This document shows positions 56,488 through 64,000 of a stretch of DNA of 64,000 bases, piece after piece (positions within the stretch are counted from its first letter, which is position 1; the number at the start of each line of letters is the position of its first letter). The translations under genes and the position numbers were made by a program. The stretch spans positions 10,991,501-11,055,500 of the forward strand of contig OW285192.1 of the NCBI GenBank assembly GCA_935421135.1. The letters run 5' to 3'. The notes under the pieces are model-generated. The model had not been told where the DNA came from. It saw nothing but the letters and a program-made list of their open reading frames with translations, and did not search any database. This DNA comes from Bugulina stolonifera (Eukaryota; Bryozoa; Gymnolaemata; Cheilostomatida; Bugulidae).

Positions 56488-58242
56488 AATAGACGACAAT
56501 AGACGACAATAGATTTTGTCCTATAATAAATTTTTCTCCACAAGGACGTGCTGCAGAACCTCTTCAGGTTGACAAAAACGGAGTTTTAAAGTTGTTGAAA
56601 GACATCGATTGTGCAAAGTCTTGCGGTCCAGACGAATTAACAGGGAAAATGTTGAAAACTTTTTCTTCAATAATTTATACGTCTGCATCCGAAATTTTTT
56701 GTTACTCCTTAAAGACTTCCACTCTTCCATCTATATGGAAAGTGGCTAAAGTCATTCCAATTCATAAGAAAGGAAGCACGCAATCTGCCAGCAATTATCG
56801 TCCTATATCACTTACTTGCCTATTATGTAAACTTTTTGAACATATATTATCATCACATATAAATAACATACTAAAGGACTTGAATTATTTCACTGATAGC
56901 CAACATGGTTTTAGAGCTGGAAGATCATGTGAAACCCAGTTGGCCCACACACTTGGCCATATTTCCTACCTGCGTGACACTGGTAAAACAGTAGATCTAA
57001 TTATCTTAGATTTTTCTAAAGCCTTCGACTCTGTCAATCACAGAAAGTTATTGTACAAGATTAGAAGCATTGGTTTTGATAGCCTAATTTATTCATGGCT
57101 AGCGGAGTTTCTTCACAGTAGAGAACAATATGTGGTAATCGAAGACACGCAGTCGACTAGGAAACCAGTTGTGTCTGGGGTTCCACAGGGTTCCGTTTTG
57201 GGCCCTCTTTTATTTTTAATTTATATAAATGACCTTCCACAACAAATTCAATCACACTGCAGACTATTTGCAGATGATGCTATTATATATAACACCAGTG
57301 AAGATAAACAAATTTTGCAAGAGGATTTGAAAGCTCTCCAGAAATGGTCGTCTGAATGGCAAATGTCATTCAATTTTTCCAAATGCTTCTTTTTACAGGT
57401 TGGTTCAGATCATCAATCACAATATTCTTTTGATAACAAAGCAATAGAGCGAGTAACATCTCATTCCTACCTAGGTGTGTGCCTCCAAAATAACTTGAAA
57501 TGGGATTCGCAAATTTCCAAAATGGTAACTGCTGCAACCCAAAAATTAGGTCTACTAAGAAGAGTCTTAAAAACTGCAGACACCAAGACTCGAAAAACAG
57601 CATATTTCGCAATAGTACGACCTCATTTAGAATATGCATCCCAGATATGGGACCCACACCAAAGGAAATACATAAAACAACTTGAAAAAATACAAAATCA
57701 AGCATTAAGATTTATTTTCAGAATAAAAGGGCAAGTAAGTTTCACAAACATAAGAGAACACACCCAAATAGAATCCTTAACTGAAAGGCGAAAAAAGGCC
57801 AGACTAAAACTGTTCCATCGTTGTATTACTGAGGGGATTGAACCACCTTTCGATTACAATTACCTCAATAAGTATAATACGAGACAATGCCAAAACACTT
57901 ACACACCATACATAAAAACGAATCAATTTTATTACTCCTTCTGGCCAAAAACCATACGTGATATGCGTCTTGAGAGCTGATAAATAGTTCTTTTTTTTTT
58001 TTTTTCTTTTCTTTTTTGTTGTTGTATGACATGATAAATAATAAAAAATATATAAATACTATTCTAAAGCACATATAAAAAATAAAAAAAAAAAATATTA
58101 AACATTATAAATTATATATAAAAGGGAATAAAAGTTATCGAAAAAGAGAGAAAAAGAAAAAAAAAAACATCCATATTGTGTTCCCACATCTCTTCCGTTT
58201 TCCTGACGGTCTCAGTGGGAAAATTTAAAAAAAAAAAAAAAT
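56488..58242 (+). mobile_element. LINE copy 2, 5'-truncated
   Basis: Begins inside the sequence corresponding to 40,966 of copy 1, at a junction where aatagacgac is repeated in tandem, and ends in a run of A at 58,242. The 3' UTR matches copy 1 closely. Truncation removes the endonuclease and the promoter, as expected from incomplete target-primed reverse transcription. Confidence 0.93.
56499..57980 (+). CDS. LINE reverse transcriptase, copy 2 (endonuclease-less)
   Basis: The ATG-initiated 462-codon frame from 56,592 differs from copy 1 at only about five residues (for example T/M, P/L, I/V, S/F, M/I), so both derive from a recent common source. All reverse transcriptase blocks and FADDAIIY are intact, including the canonical NYRPISL that copy 1 has lost. 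Without promoter and endonuclease it should be immobile on its own. It could be transcribed from neighbouring DNA. Confidence 0.9.
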   Translation: MDDNRFCPIINFSPQGRAAEPLQVDKNGVLKLLKDIDCAKSCGPDELTGKMLKTFSSIIYTSASEIFCYSLKTSTLPSIWKVAKVIPIHKKGSTQSASNYRPISLTCLLCKLFEHILSSHINNILKDLNYFTDSQHGFRAGRSCETQLAHTLGHISYLRDTGKTVDLIILDFSKAFDSVNHRKLLYKIRSIGFDSLIYSWLAEFLHSREQYVVIEDTQSTRKPVVSGVPQGSVLGPLLFLIYINDLPQQIQSHCRLFADDAIIYNTSEDKQILQEDLKALQKWSSEWQMSFNFSKCFFLQVGSDHQSQYSFDNKAIERVTSHSYLGVCLQNNLKWDSQISKMVTAATQKLGLLRRVLKTADTKTRKTAYFAIVRPHLEYASQIWDPHQRKYIKQLEKIQNQALRFIFRIKGQVSFTNIREHTQIESLTERRKKARLKLFHRCITEGIEPPFDYNYLNKYNTRQCQNTYTPYIKTNQFYYSFWPKTIRDMRLES

Positions 58243-58370
58243 TGATTGTGATGTAGAATGTTTTCTCCATAGAGAACTGCGTTGCAGGTAAAGCGGTTTT
58301 TGATTTTGGCTCTCAATTATGAGATTTTGTCTTTGCTGTTTGCAAAAGAAATTTTTAAATCCAACACACC
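58243..58370 (-). repeat. Inverted copy of sequence upstream of LINE copy 1
   Basis: The reverse complement matches 39,600-39,727 closely (aagacaaaatctcaWaattg, ctttacctgcaa, catcacaatcaa). It abuts the poly(A) of LINE copy 2 directly. Confidence 0.85.
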
Positions 58371-58456
58371 GGAAAGGGAGAGTGCCGCAAACTGCGCTAT
58401 AATCGGCGTAGCCTGGATCTCAGCTATAATGGGTGTTCCTGCGGGGAGGGCGACAT

Positions 58457-58612
58457 CCTGACCACCGTAAACTTGACCGTAACAATCCTGACCACCGTAA
58501 ACTTGACCGTTACAATCCTGACCACCGTGAACTTGACCGTTATCATCCTGACCACCGTAAACTTGACCGTTACAATCCTGACCACCGTAAACTTGACCAT
58601 GGCAATAAACTT
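58457..58612. repeat. 30-bp minisatellite, five units
   Basis: Unit cctgaccaccgtaaacttga plus ccgttacaat. Three 10-base sub-motifs make the frames open; isolated ttgaccac motifs persist downstream to about 59,240, suggesting an older, wider array. Confidence 0.92.
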
Positions 58613-59806
58613 GACCACTTGCATATACTCATTCAATTCGTATATAACCCGAAATTTTATTGTGAAATATGATTAAATAAGAGCTATTCCACAATATTAC
58701 ATTACAAATTCTACAACAATAATATTTAAGTAGATTTTAGAACACTTGAAAATATTCTGGTGCGACATATTTTCTACTAACTTGACCACCTCTATACAAA
58801 TCTATGTATCTTCACTTGATCAAGATATTTATTGCTACATTTGCTCAACAGTCATCAATCTTCATTTTCAAAGTAGAAATAACTTTTAAATTTCTCAATT
58901 TTGGGATTTATGATCAATTTTCTATTTTCAGCCATTGACAATTTGCCACAGAACTGGACCGAAACTGGATCACTGGCGATAAAGTGCAACATGTCTTGTC
59001 AAAACTTGACCACTCTCTCAAACATCTTATTTTTTGAATAGATGTCCATTGTTTTGTTCGGAATTGTGTAGAAAGTATTTTCTCACAGTTATTCAACAAA
59101 TAATTTTCCAAAAAAAGTTCGAGCTATAATTAAATTTTTGTTATAATCTATTTTTAGTCATTGTCAACTTGCCCACACATTTCAAGCTCTTTCAAAGTAA
59201 TGGTACGAGTTGTCTTTATAAAATTTGACCACTTGATATAACCCGTTAGTAAACAAGTAAATTTTTAAATTTATTGTTAAAATACTTGGGATATTTAGTT
59301 TTCTAGGTTCCTATAGCAAAAGTTTTATTGTAACATCCATCTTCGAATTTGTAAGAGCATTTTACTAGTTTCTGGCAATGTCGTCTTGTCCAAGACACTG
59401 GACCCCCTTGAATAACTTCAGCTGACATGTTAGATACATTAGAGTTATCCTCTCTTAATACAATTAGAGCAGACAACTTCAAAATACTATGTATTATTAT
59501 TCAGTCAATGTTACTTGTATTGAACAACATTGCAAAAATATTATTTATTGTGGATACAATAGACTTCAACATCCAAGATTCATTCACTTTTCTAACCTCA
59601 TATTCCCTCTCCTGTGTATCTTTTATAGTGAAATTATAACTTAGTTTACCATCTTTCCTTAATTATTACTCCTGTACTGATACCTAATGCATTTTTACTC
59701 TGTTATAATATTTTAGCCCACAGAATTATTTCATAACATCTGTTAGGCTTATTACCAAATAAGTAATATCAATTTTTATAGTACCATGTTGGTGTTATTG
59801 AACAAT
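58613..59806. other. AT-rich stretch between LINE copy 2 and the last inverted-repeat element
   Basis: No gene was recognised. Scattered aacttgaccac motifs and an agttatcctctctt motif at about 59,447 are the only notable features. Confidence 0.5.
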
Positions 59807-62800
59807 AATATGGATATAAAATTTCCAAAGTTGTCCTTAGATGAACGTATTTATTTACCACTATCTGTACTAAATACAACATTTGGTTTGTTCCATATAA
59901 TTTTGTAGTGTTTGTGCGTGCGTGTACGAGGTACGAGCATGGGAGAGAATTAACAGTGGTCTATAATATTGATCTCTCCTTTATTACGTCATGCACTGAG
60001 TGTGAGATAACCTAATGTGCTGACTGGAATGCTGTACATAAGTGCTGACCCATAGGTCCGAGTTAACCTAGCATGTACATCATGTATTGTAGTCAACATG
60101 TATGTACCTAGCTTATCCTAGCACCTTAGCTGTTAGTCCCGAAGGACCTTGGTTAGGAGGCTACTAGTTTAGAAGAGATCACTCCAGTGTCTTTATTATA
60201 GAATATAGATGAGAATTTATTGAGCTTCAGCAGACAACTGATCTGCATACAAAAATATCGCTTCTTATATACAAAAACTACTTCCGGTGACTTAATTCCG
60301 GCAAAGGATGACCAGCAGTAGTTCTCACAAGTAATAGAACAATTGCATTAAGCAGGTATAATATCAAATGTCCAAGGACCAACCTATCCATGCAACGAGA
60401 TACAATTTACACAAATATCAGCAATGTTAGTGATGAAATATCCAACTTCACAATATTTAGCATTGTCTTAGTAAATAACATCATTGCTTAAAATTTAAGC
60501 TATGAAGTTATTACCTCATAAATAATTTATTAATTTCACTTACAAATATAGTTTGTACATGTACTGTATCCATGTAGTCACACATTCAGAAGTTATCCTC
60601 TCTTTTCAAATTATAGTGATATGATACATCTTCAGCCTATACTATCACAAAACTATTTCAGCAGCAATGACTTGATCATTATCAGCACAGCAATAATAGC
60701 CTAGAATATCGATCACATACATGTACGTGCTGCTTGCTGCCCAGTGTGCTACATGAACATTAAATAGACAAGTTGCATAATATACAGGTGCACTATATTA
60801 TAGGATATCGTTACTGTAACTGCAAAAGATATGCGCACTGCAGACTTTTTTATTTTGTCTCATTTGGCCAACGCTGTCATCTGGCACTGCAAGCTGCAAG
60901 AGGCTGATCACTCCTAGGAGTATAAGCCAGTGAGTTTATTTGAGCTAGCTAAAATATACAATGTACATGTACATGTACGAGTAAATACTGGAATATATTC
61001 CTGCTGGATGGCAATTAAAATATTAGTCAGTGAACTGACTCTATGTCATAGATATAATATAAATGTAACTGTGCTCTACATGTATGTCATGTGCATGTAA
61101 ATGTAAAGTAAGCACTTATTTATTGTATGAAAGCTACTTGTTTCTTGTATGTGTTGCAAATTAGCCAATGTAGCATGCCTGATTTCATAATCAATAAAAA
61201 ATCTCGTTCCCTCTCAGCAGAGAGAAAACAGCTTCTTATTATCTTTCTTATTATCTTCAATAGGTTGTGGATGTCCATGAGCTTGAGAATAAAAATTTGA
61301 ATATTCCATAACCTACAAGCATGACTTTGGATCTGAGAACGTAAATAGTATAAAATATTCTCTCTCTCCCAATACACCATAACCGAATGCATATATGAGT
61401 ATGTTGCTGCTACTGAAATATATGGCTATTTCTAATGCATTGCAGGAATAATTGTAGTGATCATTACATCACCCATACGATGCAATACTACAAATGCAAT
61501 CACAATAGTATTATAATCATCTTACCAATTGAGTACCAACACCTACCTTGAACTGCAAATATCTATCTATAATTATCTTTGTAGTATGTAGTGACCCAAC
61601 TTACATGTATCTCGTAAACACTTGTAACGATGCATATTGTATTGACGTACTATGTCATAATAACTGCATTATATACGATAGTTCATATTTATATAGACAC
61701 CAATTTAGAAATTTTACCTCCCACCTAACTTTTATCTAGTAAATTAGCTACAGTACTCAGCTTGGCTTAGCACATTCATTTTTACAATATTTTCAGTTGT
61801 AATTTACAATTATAACCGTACTTGTACCTAATGATTGTACTTTCTTTTACTCTACTTTTACTTGATCTCAAAGTGAAAAATAACTTTTACTTGTACACCT
61901 CTCAGCGCAGAACATCTTGGTACTTTACTTGTACTTAGCAAAAACTCTGGCATTAGAATGATTTTGTATTATGGAATCACTAACTTGCATTGGGAAAGAG
62001 AGGATAACTTTAGAATGTGTGACTTCATCAATACAGTGTGCCTATATACCGTAACTTTTGGCCCTCCTATTACATACGCTGAGTGAATGTAAGTACCGAC
62101 TTTCTTTTGTAACTTGCTGCTTATATTTGTATGATCCCAAGGTCCCAGTGTCCCTGCTTGTATTATTATAATCTCATGGGTACTACCTTAGTCTAGACTC
62201 TAGATGCTCTGGCTGTCAGGGACCGAGAGGTGATCGTCCTGCAATACCCCCAACAGAACTATAATACAAAGGTACAAACGTGTATGTTGTACTGCTGTTT
62301 CTGTTCTTGCACAAAAACAACAAATAGAACTAACTGGGTGCAATCATGTATAACGTGAGAACCTTAATTACTTGCACCTTGTATATTATGACAGATACAT
62401 GTTTTTAATAATTATGTAAATGATATTTGGAGTAATGCCTACTTTACTACATGTAAGCAGTGTTCCTACACATTCCTCGATTATTATACCACGTTGTATA
62501 CTCATTCGTTGTTTCATATAGCATTTTTATGCGTGTCTCTATTGATAACAGGCAGCTACGTGTATGTATATCCGAAGACCGAATCTACCTGGACACAACC
62601 TCGGTACTGGGGTAGAATCAAATTAGTATGAAAGAACTCCAATTTTCTGTGCTTCTCATTTGTTTTGGATCCTAATAAAGTAACATTTTTCCTTATATGC
62701 AGATTCTTATATTGTTTACTCAAATACATAGCATGTAGTGCGTGCCGATCTAACTTATCTTGGACACCTGTTATATTGCATAACCGTGTATATCACAACA

Positions 62801-64000
62801 ACATACATTGCATATTATGTCAACATCATTCTGCTATCATTACGATACATTCTAAGCTGAATGATTTTTATTTACTGATTTAATTCTATGTGAGACAAAA
62901 CTCCATATTTCAGGTACTTTAACAGGTACAATGATTATTGTCTTGTCTCCAGATGGAAAGAAATGTCTAATTAAGTGTACACATGTACATTTTGCATGTG
63001 ATATACACGCTTGTACATCTACATGATGTTCTAGAAGCAACAGTCACTGAAAAAGTTGCATAAAGTCAATACTTTGTGTTTCCTGGTAGTATATGCTGCT
63101 GATGTATCATCTTACTATTATTTGAAAAGAGAGCATAACTTCTGAATGTGTGACTACAGTAACATGTGTACACAAACTACATTGTATATCTGCTGGTGTA
63201 ATTAATAATGACTTCAAAAAACTAAAATTTTGGGCAATGATATTATATTACTAGGACAATGCTAAATATTGTGGTGAAGTGGACATTTCATCACTGACAT
63301 TGCTTATATTTGTGTAAAATGTATCTCATTGTATGGATGTAACAGGCCAAGTGCCTTCTTCATTGTACATGTAAACATTTTTGTATTATGTGAATTGCAA
63401 ATCTTCTATAATGTTTCCTACTGTACCCGACCTAGGAGGCCAACCTGATACCTACTAAATGCAATGTTTTATTACTTACAAGACCGACTGCTGGCCGTCC
63501 TTTTGCTGGACTTAAGTTACCGGAAGTAGTTTTCTGTACATAATTAGTGATATTTTTGCAGTATGCAGATCAGTTGTTTGCTCGAGCTCAATGAAGTCTC
63601 ATCTATATTCTGTCATAAAGACACTGGAGTGATCTCTTCTAAACTAGTAGCCTCTAAGCCAAGGTCCTTCGGGACTAACAGCTAAGGTGCTAGGATAAGC
63701 TAGGTACATACATGTTGACTACAATACATGATGTACATGCTAGGTTAACTCGGACCTATGGGTCAGCACTTATGTACAGCATTCCAGTCAGCACATTAGG
63801 TTATTTCACACCCGGTACATGTAACAAAGAGGAGATCAATATTATAGACCACTGGTAATTCTCTCCCATGCTCGTACCTCGTACACGCACGCACAAACAC
63901 TACAAAATTATATGGAACAAACCAAATGTTGTATTTAGTACAGATAGTGGTAAATAAATGCGTTCATCTAAGGACAAGTTTGGAAATTTTATATCCATAT
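59807..64000. mobile_element. Large inverted-repeat element, ~530-bp arms, running off the right edge
   Basis: The left arm (59,807 to about 60,365) and right arm (about 63,440-64,000) are inverted copies sharing tggatataaaattt, gtgcgtgcgtgtacgaggta, gtccgagttaacctagcatg and agtcccgaaggacctt. The centre of about 3.1 kb shows no recognisable coding region. Homology reaches the window end, so the outer right terminus is not seen. Confidence 0.85.
60366..63439. other. Centre of the last inverted-repeat element
   Basis: AT-rich, with many stops in all frames. Short inverted motifs related to gagaggataacttctgaat occur at 60,585, 61,995 and 63,127. No transposase or other domain was recognised. 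Confidence 0.5.

Noticed and set aside
59807..64000. LTR retrotransposon interpretation of the terminal repeats
   Set aside because: The repeats are inverted rather than direct, and no gag or pol motifs lie between them.

Overview
The window looks like AT-rich nuclear DNA from an invertebrate animal. Genes are split by short GT-AG introns, both conserved genes match metazoan orthologues along their length, and tandem and dispersed repeats fill most non-coding space. The compact genes and tacatgta-rich DNA are compatible with a sponge, but that is inference. No prokaryotic, organellar or viral genes were seen.

Left part (1-9,640): a minus-strand gene for a single-pass immunoglobulin-superfamily receptor with a tyrosine-rich tail (7 exons, 3,794-9,162). 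The signal-peptide exon of a second, paralogous copy sits at 153-216 and runs off the left edge. Centre (11,114-37,753): two conserved RNA-processing genes lie head to head across about 520 bp. DIS3 (nuclear exosome ribonuclease, 20 exons, minus strand) and THOC2 (THO/TREX mRNA export scaffold, 34 exons, plus strand) were reconstructed exon by exon. Reading phase is kept through every junction, giving 986 and 1,502 residues.

Right part (38,500-64,000): mostly transposable elements. These include two nearly identical LINE reverse transcriptase copies (the first with part of its endonuclease), two ~408-bp TATA-bearing tandem repeats, an hAT-like MITE with an exact 8-bp target duplication, tRNA-like SINE heads, and three large inverted-repeat (foldback) elements at 46.9-48.7, 49.7-52.7 and 59.8-64.0 kb. 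Two weakly supported unknown genes may lie between them (44,260-46,775 plus; 52,962-54,060 minus).

The most unusual theme is that many DIS3 and THOC2 introns carry their own minisatellite, and most of these arrays start or stop at, or within about 40 nt of, a splice site. In two cases the array supplies the 3' splice site, in one each unit is a copy of the 5' splice site, and in one the whole intron is an open, frame-preserving array. Exon boundaries were derived by eye from homology and phase, not from transcripts.
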